Assembly: GCF_013377785.1 (NCBI RefSeq) | Contig: NZ_JABXWT010000015.1 | Location: 49,541-113,540, forward strand | Source of the DNA: Ruegeria haliotis | Lineage (GTDB): Bacteria; Pseudomonadota; Alphaproteobacteria; Rhodobacterales; Rhodobacteraceae | DNA length: 64,000 bases | Direction: 5' to 3' | Part shown: positions 50,569 through 58,502 of the stretch, piece by piece | Numbering within the stretch: the stretch's first letter is position 1 | How the letters are laid out: each line of letters starts with the position of its first letter | Program-made: the position numbers and the translations under genes | Notes under the pieces: model-generated | What the model was told of the DNA's origin: nothing | The model's database searches: none | What the model saw: the letters and a program-made list of their open reading frames with translations, nothing else

Positions 50569-51021
50569 ATGCAGGACCAGATCGAAACCTCGGCCGAGGC
50601 CGCCGAAGCGGCAGCCCTGCCGCGCTGTTACGAAGTGCATGCCAATTCAAAAGAGGAATCCGGCTCAAAGGATCTGCCGAAGCCGTTACAACAACCTGTC
50701 GAGACCAAAAGTCCGGCGCAATGGGCCTATGAGCGCTTGATCCTCTATATCCAGAACTTCGAAAAGACGCTGGATGGTGATCACGAGGTCGCCATGGGCT
50801 TTACCGGCGGCGACGCCGGTGTGATGCGGATTGAGGGGATGGGCTATTTCGATCCTGATATCATAACTTTTTACGGCTCTGACGGGACGGGCGCGCGCAC
50901 TCAGTTGGTGCAGCATGTCAGCCAGTTGAACGTGATGTTGCGCGCTTTGCCCAAATCAGTCGAAGATAAACCCGCAAACCGCATCGGTTTTCGGTTGGCG
51001 GCGGATTTGGAAGAAAGCTGA
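50569..51021 (+). CDS. DUF6173-type conserved hypothetical protein
   Basis: A 150-residue protein that I match from memory, without certainty, to the DUF6173 family of Rhodobacteraceae. The first 45 residues are low-complexity and likely disordered; the rest is a compact domain (SPAQWAYERLILYIQNFEKTLDGDHEVAMGFTGGDAGVMRIEGMGYFDPDIITFYG, then TQLVQHVSQLNVMLRALP and RIGFRLAADL). No catalytic motif. It follows the MBL gene by four bases and ends the acyl-CoA dehydrogenase operon. Confidence 0.78.
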   Translation: MQDQIETSAEAAEAAALPRCYEVHANSKEESGSKDLPKPLQQPVETKSPAQWAYERLILYIQNFEKTLDGDHEVAMGFTGGDAGVMRIEGMGYFDPDIITFYGSDGTGARTQLVQHVSQLNVMLRALPKSVEDKPANRIGFRLAADLEES

Positions 51022-51077
51022 CTTGCAATTCACGCTTTCGCAGCCTTGAATGAGTTCATCATTCAGGAGGCCCCAGC

Positions 51078-52916
51078 GTGCGCTATTTCTCAGCCGTTAC
51101 AAATGCCTATGCCGGGGCTTGGTCGCGGCGACGGGTGTTTGTGCCCATATATATCGCGGTCCGGTTGCTGCTGGTTGCGCTGATCGCTCCGGGTGTTGCG
51201 GTTGCGGTTAATCTGGCGGTGTCGCTGTCCAGTCAGACGGCGTTGACGGATCAGGACATTGCGATGTTCCTGCTTTCGCCTGTGGGTTTTCTTGCGGCCA
51301 TTGTGGTGCTCAGCCTGTTTTTGATGGCCGAAGTGTTCGTCTTTTCTGTCATGGCGGGGTCACTGCGCATGGGCGAGCGCGACCCATGGCGCGCGGGCGG
51401 CTCTGCTATTGGTCTGATCCTGTCCCGGCTGCCTGCGTTGTTCGGGTTTGCGGTGCGGTTCATCCTGCGTGTGTTGATTTTGGCACTGCCTTTCGTGGCA
51501 GTGTCCGGTCTGATCGCGTGGTGGACCCTGACCGAATATGACATCAACTACTACCTGACCTTCCACCCGCCGGCCTTCTGGGTCGCCGTGGTTCTGATCG
51601 GATTTATCGTTCTGACCTTGGCATGGATTTTGATCCGGCGGCTTTCGGCCTGGGCGCTGGCCTTGCATCTGGTCATCTTTGAACAATGCGCGCCCAAGGC
51701 GGCCTTTGACGAAAGCGCGCGGCGGATGGACGGAAAGCGGGGGCGCCTCAAGATCGAACTGGCCCTGTGGCTGGGTCTGCGCCTTTTCATTGCGGCACTG
51801 ATCGCTGCGATGGCGGGGATGCTGTTCGCACTTGTGCCGCTGCAAGAGGGTGTGAATTTGAGATTTGCCCTGATGCTCAGCCTGATCGTAGCGGCGCTGT
51901 GGTCTTTGGCGGGTTTGATACTGGCGGCCACTGCTTTGGGTGCGTTGGCTGTTTTGTTGGATGGATTCTTCGACACCAAGGCAAAGGATTTCCCTCACGC
52001 GGAACCGAAAGAAATCCGCGTGCCGATGTTTGCGACAGTAGGCGCTGCAGTAGTCGCTTTGCTGATCGGTCTGTGGTTTGGGCAGGATTTGTTAGCACGT
52101 GTCCAGGCGCCCGATCATGCGGATGTCATAGGTCACCGCGGGGCGGCGGCATTACGGCCCGAGAATACCATGGCTTCGGTTCTCAAGGCGATTGAGGACG
52201 GCGCTGACTGGGTTGAGATCGACGTGCAGGAAACGGCGGATGATGTGATCATCGTTGCCCATGACAGTGATTTCATGAAGCTTGCGGGTGTGAACCTAAA
52301 GGTCTGGGATGCCACGATGGAGGATGTGGCCGAGATTGATATCGGCAGCTGGTTTGGGCCTGAATATGCCTCGGAACGCACGCCGACTTTGCGCGATGTG
52401 CTGTTGGCGGCCAAGGGCAAGGCCAAAGTTATTATCGAATTGAAGTATTACGGTCATGACGTGGACCTTGAAAACCGGGTGGCTAATCTGGTCGAGGAAC
52501 TGGGCATGCAGGACGACATCGCCACCATGTCGCTGAAATACCCGGCTGTGCAAAAGATGAAGACCTTGCGCCCGGATTGGCGTGCAGGTGTACTTGCCGC
52601 CACAGCCGTCGGAGATTTGTCGGGTCTCGAAGGTGATTTTGTCGCCGTGAACGCGTCGATGGCGTCGCCGGGGCTGATCCGCTCGGTCCACGAAGCTGGT
52701 AAGGATATTTACGTCTGGACGGTGAATGATCCGTTGCAGATGTCTGCTATGGCGTCGATGGGCGTTGACGGGTTGATCACAGATCGCCCGGCCATGGCAA
52801 AAGAAGTTCTGCGTGTCCGCGCCGAAATGGGCCCGGGTGAGAGGTTGCTGCTGTGGCTTGCCACCACATTCGGCATGCAGGTTGATACCAAGGCGATGCG
52901 CGATGCTAGCCCGTAA
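51078..52916 (+). CDS. Membrane glycerophosphodiester phosphodiesterase
   Basis: A 612-residue protein in two parts. Residues 1-345 form a GPDPase membrane domain with about eight helices. From residue 350 a GDPD barrel begins: VIGHRGAAALRPENTMASVLKAIEDGADWVEIDVQETADDVIIVAHDSDFMKLAG, then IELKYYGHD and VWTVNDPLQMSAMASMGVDGLITDRP. These give the catalytic His pair, Glu and metal ligands. It releases glycerol-3-phosphate from glycerophosphodiesters at the membrane. The 3' end overlaps the next gene by 14 bases. Confidence 0.93.
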   Translation: MRYFSAVTNAYAGAWSRRRVFVPIYIAVRLLLVALIAPGVAVAVNLAVSLSSQTALTDQDIAMFLLSPVGFLAAIVVLSLFLMAEVFVFSVMAGSLRMGERDPWRAGGSAIGLILSRLPALFGFAVRFILRVLILALPFVAVSGLIAWWTLTEYDINYYLTFHPPAFWVAVVLIGFIVLTLAWILIRRLSAWALALHLVIFEQCAPKAAFDESARRMDGKRGRLKIELALWLGLRLFIAALIAAMAGMLFALVPLQEGVNLRFALMLSLIVAALWSLAGLILAATALGALAVLLDGFFDTKAKDFPHAEPKEIRVPMFATVGAAVVALLIGLWFGQDLLARVQAPDHADVIGHRGAAALRPENTMASVLKAIEDGADWVEIDVQETADDVIIVAHDSDFMKLAGVNLKVWDATMEDVAEIDIGSWFGPEYASERTPTLRDVLLAAKGKAKVIIELKYYGHDVDLENRVANLVEELGMQDDIATMSLKYPAVQKMKTLRPDWRAGVLAATAVGDLSGLEGDFVAVNASMASPGLIRSVHEAGKDIYVWTVNDPLQMSAMASMGVDGLITDRPAMAKEVLRVRAEMGPGERLLLWLATTFGMQVDTKAMRDASP

Positions 52917-53463
52917 TCTGGTGCTGATCCTTGTTGCTCTGTCGTCGCCTGCGTCGGCGCAGGACCTGATGCGAAATGTCGAGATGCCCGCCCACCGTGC
53001 CCTGATTGCGCAAAGGGGCGAAGCCAGATTGACGTCATTTGAAACCGACGGCTGTTCCGGTGGCTTGTCGACCAGCTGGCGATGGGTGGCCGACACGTTT
53101 CCCCAGATTGGTGAGTTGTATGAAGTGCAACCGCCGTGGGAGGACTGCTGTGTGATCCATGACCGGGCCTATCATAACGCTGGTGGCGCGCTGCGGGCTG
53201 AAGACAGCTATGACGCGCGTCTGTCCGCGGATAAGACCTTGCGCGCTTGTGTTGTTGCGCATGGTGATACCCATGCCGAAGACTATGCGCGCCGGTATGA
53301 CATGACGCCCGAGCAGATCAGGTCCATTCATTCGATCACGGCCGATGCCATGTTCGGCGCGGTCCGTTTTGGCGGTGGGCCCTGCAGCGGACTGCCGTGG
53401 CGGTGGGGGTTCGGCTATGCTGGTTGTTCCGTCTTCGGAGAACGTGCCCCTGCGCGCGAATGA
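52903..53463 (+). CDS. Secreted phospholipase A2-like protein
   Basis: A 186-residue protein with a signal peptide (MLARNLVLILVALSSPASAQ). The segment WEDCCVIHDRAYH matches the phospholipase A2 active-site pattern CCxxHD, preceded by FETDGCSGGLS, which could be a loop region. Further cysteines near the end (GGPCSGLPWRWGFGYAGC) may close disulfides. This supports a small secreted PLA2-like fold, but activity is inferred from one motif only. It overlaps the glycerophosphodiesterase gene, which fits lipid turnover. Confidence 0.75.
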   Translation: MLARNLVLILVALSSPASAQDLMRNVEMPAHRALIAQRGEARLTSFETDGCSGGLSTSWRWVADTFPQIGELYEVQPPWEDCCVIHDRAYHNAGGALRAEDSYDARLSADKTLRACVVAHGDTHAEDYARRYDMTPEQIRSIHSITADAMFGAVRFGGGPCSGLPWRWGFGYAGCSVFGERAPARE

Positions 53464-53530
53464 CGTGGTGACAGGCCCCGCATTTTCCATTATCCAACGG
53501 ATAAACACGCGAATTGGGAATCTTTGACAC

Positions 53531-53665
53531 ATGGCTGAACACAAACACGGCGAAATGGACATCACCGTTCAAACCAAAACCTTTGATGGCTTCATCAAAG
53601 CCACCACATGGTGTGCGGTTGCTATCATTTTCCTTTGCCTGTTCCTGGCAGTCTTCGCAGCTTAA
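53531..53665 (+). CDS. aa3-type cytochrome c oxidase subunit IV
   Basis: A 44-residue protein: a polar N-terminus (MAEHKHGEMDITVQTKTFDG) followed by one membrane helix (WCAVAIIFLCLFLAVFAA). This is the bacterial aa3-oxidase subunit IV pattern of Rhodobacter/Paracoccus, which packs against subunits I and III. No other oxidase subunit gene lies in the window, so it is an isolated copy. The start and length match the family well. Confidence 0.85.
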   Translation: MAEHKHGEMDITVQTKTFDGFIKATTWCAVAIIFLCLFLAVFAA

Positions 53666-53683
53666 GCACTATTGGGGGCGGAT

Positions 53684-54316
53684 GTGTTCAGGATCTTGAT
53701 TGCCTGCCTGCTGGCAGCAACAGTAGCAGGCTGTGCAGTCTCCAAGCGTCCTCAGGCGGATCAGTCAGAGATTGTGTCCCGATCCTATAGCGATCCGGGG
53801 CCATCGACCTTGACCCTATACACCATGATCAACACCCGCACCGGATCAGGCGCGCATACCTCGTTGATGATTGGTGCCAGCGAGCGGGTGATCTTTGATC
53901 CTGCGGGGTCGTTTCGGGCAGATGTTGTGCCAATCAGGGACGATGTCCTGTATGGGATCACGCCGGCGGTTGAGCAGGCCTATCGCAGTTCGCATGCCCG
54001 CGAAACGCATTATGCCCGGGTTCAGACGATCCAGGTGTCCCGGCAACAGGCAGAGATTGCGTATCAACTGGCCAAGCAGGCAGGCCCCGTTCCTGGGTCA
54101 TACTGCGCAAATTCGACAGCACAGATTTTGCGGCAGATACCTGGGTTCGAGCAGATTAACGTCACCTTTTTCCCCGTAAAACTGTCAGAGCAGTTTGGGC
54201 AGATCCCCGGCGTCGTCACGGAAGAGTATCGCGAGAATGATGACGCGGACCTGCAAAAAGGTCTGGTTGCCAACAATGCACGCCTCAACCAGTTGGATGG
54301 GACTTCAACCCAGTAA
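53684..54316 (+). CDS. Putative lipoprotein
   Basis: A 210-residue protein with a lipoprotein signal (MFRILIACLLAATVAGCAVSK, lipobox VAGC). The mature region begins STLTLYTMINTRTGSGAHTSLMIGASERVIFDPAGSF, followed by a domain with two His/Cys-containing patches (SSHARETHYARVQ; GSYCANSTAQIL), which resembles papain-like amidase folds; this is only suggestive. The GTG start at 53684 follows GGGGGCGGA. It is convergent with the azlD gene (12-base overlap). Confidence 0.75.
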   Translation: MFRILIACLLAATVAGCAVSKRPQADQSEIVSRSYSDPGPSTLTLYTMINTRTGSGAHTSLMIGASERVIFDPAGSFRADVVPIRDDVLYGITPAVEQAYRSSHARETHYARVQTIQVSRQQAEIAYQLAKQAGPVPGSYCANSTAQILRQIPGFEQINVTFFPVKLSEQFGQIPGVVTEEYRENDDADLQKGLVANNARLNQLDGTSTQ

Positions 54317-54637
54317 ATACAATAGTCCATAGAGCGTGGCAGCCCCGGTGAAGATGGCTGCCAGAACGTTCTTGGTGATCACCCCGACCGCCAGTGCTAC
54401 CGCTGCGGCGGCCATGCGGGGCATGTCCAGCTGCCCACCTGTTGCGGTAGGCCAGACAACCAGCGGTGTGATGAGCGCCGGAAGAATTGCCACCGCCGTG
54501 TACCGCAAATGACGCAGTAGCCATGGCGGCATTGGGCGGTCCCCAACAAAGCCGATGAAGACAAAACGCAGGGCAAAGCTGCCGATGGCCAGACCGATGA
54601 CAATGGTCCAGATGGTTACGGGATTCACTTGTGTCAT
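54305..54637 (-). CDS. azlD: AzlD family branched-chain amino acid exporter subunit
   Basis: A 110-residue membrane protein with four hydrophobic segments (VTIWTIVIGLAIGSFALRFVFIGFVGDRPMPPWLLRHLRYTAVAILPALI). It is the small partner of AzlC, and the pair exports branched-chain amino acids. It overlaps azlC by four bases. Its end overlaps the convergent lipoprotein gene. Confidence 0.9.
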   Translation of the reverse strand: MTQVNPVTIWTIVIGLAIGSFALRFVFIGFVGDRPMPPWLLRHLRYTAVAILPALITPLVVWPTATGGQLDMPRMAAAAVALAVGVITKNVLAAIFTGAATLYGLLYLLG

Positions 54638-55350
54638 GTTCTGACCTTTCTGCGTTCCAGCATTGCCTCGGCTTGTGCCCCTGCCATCATCCCGGCGCAG
54701 CCTGCGATTAGAAGGCCCAGATTAAAGGGGATGGCGACCATCAGCAGCGAGACTACGATGGCCACCAGCGCAGCGACCACATGGGCCGGGGTTCGCATCA
54801 TCGGGCCGATCATGGCCAGAAAGGTGATCGGCAGAGCAAAGTCCAGCGCCCAGCTTTCGGGGATTTGTGTTCCCAGAACTGCGCCAAGATAGGTGCTGAA
54901 TATCCAAAGCGGCGTAATCGGCGTCACTGAGCCAAAGAAATACGCCATCCGCTGTGGTATGCTCAGGTCCGGTTCTTTCTCAAAGCGCACGATTGAACAG
55001 GCGTAAGATTGGTCAACGGTCAGATAGGCGGCAATCGCGCGTTGCCACATTGGCGCGGCCCCCAGATACGGCGTCAGAGAGGCAGAATACATCGCCATTC
55101 GCAAATTCACCGCCAGCGCCGAGATCAGAATGATGGCAGTTGGCGCACCTTCCTGTAGCAATTGAAGTGCCGCGAATTGCGCAGCGCCGGCAAACACGGT
55201 CGCAGTGAAAGCCATGGTCTGAATAATGCTCAGCCCGGCTTCGGTGGCAAACACGCCGAACAGGGTGCCGAAAGGGATGGCCACAAAGATGAACGGAGAC
55301 CCGTCGCGAAAACCCTTCCAGAAGTATGACTTGGATGTGGTGAATGCCAT
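54634..55350 (-). CDS. azlC: AzlC family branched-chain amino acid exporter subunit
   Basis: A 238-residue inner-membrane protein with about seven helices. Diagnostic stretches are FRDGSPFIFVAIPFGTLFGVFATEAGLS, GAAQFAALQLLQEGAPTAIILISALAVNLRMAMYSASLTPYLG and YLTVDQSYACSIVRF. It forms the exporter with azlD, which follows with a four-base overlap. Its start codon overlaps that of the divergent fdhD gene by two bases, so the promoter of each must lie within the other gene. Confidence 0.92.
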   Translation of the reverse strand: MAFTTSKSYFWKGFRDGSPFIFVAIPFGTLFGVFATEAGLSIIQTMAFTATVFAGAAQFAALQLLQEGAPTAIILISALAVNLRMAMYSASLTPYLGAAPMWQRAIAAYLTVDQSYACSIVRFEKEPDLSIPQRMAYFFGSVTPITPLWIFSTYLGAVLGTQIPESWALDFALPITFLAMIGPMMRTPAHVVAALVAIVVSLLMVAIPFNLGLLIAGCAGMMAGAQAEAMLERRKVRT

Positions 55351-56296
55351 GGCTAAATCCTATGGTGCTGACAGCAGCAGTAGCGGTCTTGGGAAAGGGT
55401 TGCAATTGGCCACGGAATTCGATGTCTCGGACTATATCATCGCCCCTGATCCCGGCGCGGTACGCTTGACCCGCGCGGTCGAGGGGGTCGATCAGAATGG
55501 TGAACTCAGCCAGATCTCGGTGGTCGAGGAACGGCCGCTGACGATATTCCTGAACTCGCAGGAAATTGTGACGGCGATGACCATCGGCGATTACCCAGAT
55601 TATCTAGCACTGGGCTTTCTGCGCAATCAGGGCATGTTGCTTCCCGACGATGAGATAACGCGGGTCGAATACGATGATGATCTGGAGACGGTCGTGGTCC
55701 GCACCGCGCGTGAGACCTCGTACGAAGACAAGCTGAAGAAAAAGACGCGTACCAGTGGCTGTGCCGTGGGCACAGTGTTCGGCGATATGATGGAAGGGCT
55801 CGAGGACGTGCGGTTGCCACAGGTCTCGGTGCGGACCTCTTGGCTTTATGATCTGGCAGCAAAGATCAACCGTACGCCATCGCTGTATCTGGAGGCGGGG
55901 GCGATCCACGGTACCGTGTTGTGCCGCGAAACCCGCCCGCTGGTCTATATGGAGGATGTGGGCCGCCACAACGCGGTGGATAAAATCGCAGGCTGGATGT
56001 TGTCCGAAAACGAAGAGGCAGACGACAAGATCCTCTACACCACGGGGCGCCTGACCTCTGAAATGGTGATCAAGACGGCGATGATGGGCATTCCGGTACT
56101 GGCGTCGCGGTCCGGGTTCACGGCATGGGGTGTCGAGATCGCGCGCGAGGTTGGTTTGACCCTGATTGGTCGGATGCGGGGGCAGCGTTTTGTGTGTCTG
56201 GCGGGCGAGGATCGTTTGGTCCGGGACGCAGACCCGGCAACGGTCGCGGTTGAGGGCAAGAAGCACCGCAGGAAAAGCGCCTCTGATGAGGCATAG
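55349..56296 (+). CDS. fdhD: Formate dehydrogenase accessory sulfurtransferase FdhD
   Basis: FdhD passes sulfur from a cysteine desulfurase to the molybdenum cofactor of formate dehydrogenase. The 315-residue protein shows EERPLTIFLNSQEIVTAMTIGDYPDYLALGFLRNQGML, the cysteine loop in TRTSGCAVGTVFG (single Cys rather than Cys-x2-Cys), GTVLCRETRPLVYMEDVGRHNAVDKI and YTTGRLTSEMVIKTAMMGIPVLASRSG. The ATG at 55349 overlaps the azlC start; TTG codons at 55390 and 55402, the latter after GGGAAAGGG, are plausible alternative starts. Confidence 0.93.
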   Translation: MAKSYGADSSSSGLGKGLQLATEFDVSDYIIAPDPGAVRLTRAVEGVDQNGELSQISVVEERPLTIFLNSQEIVTAMTIGDYPDYLALGFLRNQGMLLPDDEITRVEYDDDLETVVVRTARETSYEDKLKKKTRTSGCAVGTVFGDMMEGLEDVRLPQVSVRTSWLYDLAAKINRTPSLYLEAGAIHGTVLCRETRPLVYMEDVGRHNAVDKIAGWMLSENEEADDKILYTTGRLTSEMVIKTAMMGIPVLASRSGFTAWGVEIAREVGLTLIGRMRGQRFVCLAGEDRLVRDADPATVAVEGKKHRRKSASDEA

Positions 56297-56357
56297 GCCC
56301 GCATGGCAGGTTTTACGGATGAACTGCTGAATATGGGCGAATTTGGAGGCAGAGCTA

Positions 56358-57311
56358 TTGGAATTTGTTAACCTGATCGCGCCAGTGTTTGGCGTCATTG
56401 CCACTGGCTATCTCTTTTCTCTCACCAAGATATTTGATGAAAAACTGGCTGATGTGCTTGTGCAGTTCGCGGTGTATGTTCTGATACCGGCGCTTCTGTT
56501 CATGCTGATCGGACAGGAAGAGTTCAGCAAACTGTTGAACTATGGCTTTCTGATTGCCTTCGGTGGGGTGACGGCGGGCCTGTTTATTGTTCTATACATT
56601 TTGATCCGCCGCGTGATGGGATGGAGTGCAGGCGAGGCGACGATGCTGGCCTATCTGTCCATCGCCTCGAACGCGGGGCTGGTGGCTTTGCCGGTTTTGC
56701 ACTCTCTGTTCGGCTCCAAGGGGTCGCTTCCGGCGGTTATTTCGATCGTGGTGATTGCGATGCTCTTGTTCGTTGTCACGGTGATGTTGGAAAACGCCAC
56801 CTCGGCGCAGGATCAGAACCGTGTTGGACTGATGACGCTGGTATTCAACGCCCTGAAAAGCCCGATCATCTTATCCGCCTTTCTGGGCGTCTTGTATTCG
56901 CTGTCTGGGATTGGGTTTTCTGACATCGTGGCCGACTATCTGCAGATTTTGGGGCAAGGCTTGTCGGCTGTAGCGCTTTTTGCAATTGGATTTGCGACGC
57001 GGCTTGGGGCGATCAGGCAAACTGGGCTTTATGTTCTGGGTGCCTCGACGATCAAACTGATCCTGCTGCCGGGTCTGGTTCTTGTGATGGCCGACGCGTT
57101 GGGCATGACACCGCTCTGGATCGTTGCTGCGACGGTGTCGGCTGCGGTGCCAACAGCCAAGCATGCGTTCCTTTTGGCCAAACATTACGACCAAAGGGCG
57201 GAACTGGCTGCGCATACTGTCTCGGTCACTTCACTTGTTTCGATCGGTACCCTGGTTATGTGGTTGTATATTCTGCATCACCTTTACCCATCGGCATTCC
57301 AGCTGAGCTGA
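56358..57311 (+). CDS. AEC family transporter
   Basis: A 317-residue membrane protein of the auxin-efflux-carrier family with about ten helices in two halves. Typical are FVNLIAPVFGVIATGYLFSL at the start, the first-half YLSIASNAGLVALPVLHSLFG broken helix, and PTAKHAFLLAKHYDQRAELAAHTVSVTSLVSIGTLVMW near the end. The TTG start at 56358 is chosen because GGAGG lies eight bases upstream; a TTG at 56343 overlaps that site. Substrate, probably an organic acid or similar, is unknown. Confidence 0.9.
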   Translation: MEFVNLIAPVFGVIATGYLFSLTKIFDEKLADVLVQFAVYVLIPALLFMLIGQEEFSKLLNYGFLIAFGGVTAGLFIVLYILIRRVMGWSAGEATMLAYLSIASNAGLVALPVLHSLFGSKGSLPAVISIVVIAMLLFVVTVMLENATSAQDQNRVGLMTLVFNALKSPIILSAFLGVLYSLSGIGFSDIVADYLQILGQGLSAVALFAIGFATRLGAIRQTGLYVLGASTIKLILLPGLVLVMADALGMTPLWIVAATVSAAVPTAKHAFLLAKHYDQRAELAAHTVSVTSLVSIGTLVMWLYILHHLYPSAFQLS

Positions 57312-57369
57312 ATACACGCTACGGTGCCGTGCAAATCTAAGGGCGTGAACAATTGATCGGGATCACCAG

Positions 57370-58014
57370 ATGAAACAGCCATTGGGCGTAATCCTCGCTG
57401 GCGGGCTGGCCACCCGCATGGGCGGCGGAGACAAGGGATTGCTCCAGCTCGGCGGGCAAAATCTGCTAAGCCATGTGATCCAACGGCTTGGGGTTCAGGT
57501 AGATGCGATGGCGTTGAACGCCAATGGCGATCCTGCACGGTTTGCTGATCTGGGTCTGCCGGTTATCCCGGATACGATCGAAGGGTTTGCTGGACCATTG
57601 GCGGGCGTTTTGGCGGGTCTCGACTGGGCGGCAGAGCAGGGCGGGGACTGCATTGTCACTGCTGCAGCGGACACGCCGTTCTTTCCACACAACCTGGTGG
57701 AGCGACTGGTGCAGGCTGCTGCGGGGCAGGCGCACCCTTTGGTGCTGGCAACCACTCCTCGGGCCGGCGACGAAGCGTTGAAATCTGGGGGCGGCAAAAA
57801 GGTGAACCGGCATCCGACTTTTGGTCTCTGGCCTGTCGCTCTTCGGGATGACCTGCGGGCGGCTCTAACGGACGGGCTGCGCAAGGTTGTTTTGTGGACC
57901 GATCAACATGGCGGGCGCGAGGCGTTGTTCCCGGCGGATCCGTTCGATCCGTTCTTCAACGTTAATACGCCCGATGATCTGGAACGTGCGAAAAAGATGT
58001 TGGAACAGGCATGA
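57370..58014 (+). CDS. mobA: Molybdenum cofactor guanylyltransferase
   Basis: MobA links GMP to molybdenum-molybdopterin to form the bis-MGD cofactor of DMSO-reductase-family enzymes. The 214-residue protein has the nucleotide site MKQPLGVILAGGLATRMGGGDKGLL, then PVIPDTIEGFAGPLAGVLAGLDWA, TAAADTPFFPHNLVERL and the C-terminal FDPFFNVNTPDDLERAK. It overlaps mobB by four bases, and moeA follows, so the three final steps of cofactor assembly are in one operon. Confidence 0.96.
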   Translation: MKQPLGVILAGGLATRMGGGDKGLLQLGGQNLLSHVIQRLGVQVDAMALNANGDPARFADLGLPVIPDTIEGFAGPLAGVLAGLDWAAEQGGDCIVTAAADTPFFPHNLVERLVQAAAGQAHPLVLATTPRAGDEALKSGGGKKVNRHPTFGLWPVALRDDLRAALTDGLRKVVLWTDQHGGREALFPADPFDPFFNVNTPDDLERAKKMLEQA

Positions 58015-58502
58015 GAGTTTATGGTGTCACCGGCTGGAAAAACGCGGGCAAAACCGGGTTGATGGAACGTCTGGTGGCCGAGATCACCGGGCGCGGATTT
58101 ACCGTTTCAACCGTCAAACACGCCCATCACGCATTCGACGTTGATCAACCCGGTCGGGACAGTCATCGCCACCGGCTGGCGGGGGCCAGTGAGGTGCTGT
58201 TGGCCTCTGGACAGCGTGTGGCATTGATGCAGGAACTGCGGGGCGCCGCAGAACCGACGCTGGATGCGTTGCTGGCGCGCCTGTCCCCTGTCGATCTGGT
58301 GCTGATCGAAGGATACAAGCGCGCGCGCCACCCCAAGGTCGAAGCGTTCCGCGCTGAACCCGGAAATCCGTTGATCGCTACTTGCGACGAAACAATTCAC
58401 GCAGTGGCCAGTGATACGCCGCTGGAACTAGACCGTCCGGTCTTTGATCTGAACGATACAGGCCGCATCGCGGATTTCATTCTGCAAGAGGTCGGTTTGT
58501 GA
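58011..58502 (+). CDS. mobB: Molybdopterin-guanine dinucleotide biosynthesis protein B
   Basis: MobB is a GTP-binding helper of MobA. The 163-residue protein has the P-loop GWKNAGKTGLMERLV, the VSTVKHAHHAFDVDQPGRDSHRHRLAGA segment, the LVLIEGYKRARHPKVEAFR block, and ends with FDLNDTGRIADFILQEV. It overlaps mobA and the moeA fusion by four bases each. Confidence 0.95.
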   Translation: MRVYGVTGWKNAGKTGLMERLVAEITGRGFTVSTVKHAHHAFDVDQPGRDSHRHRLAGASEVLLASGQRVALMQELRGAAEPTLDALLARLSPVDLVLIEGYKRARHPKVEAFRAEPGNPLIATCDETIHAVASDTPLELDRPVFDLNDTGRIADFILQEVGL

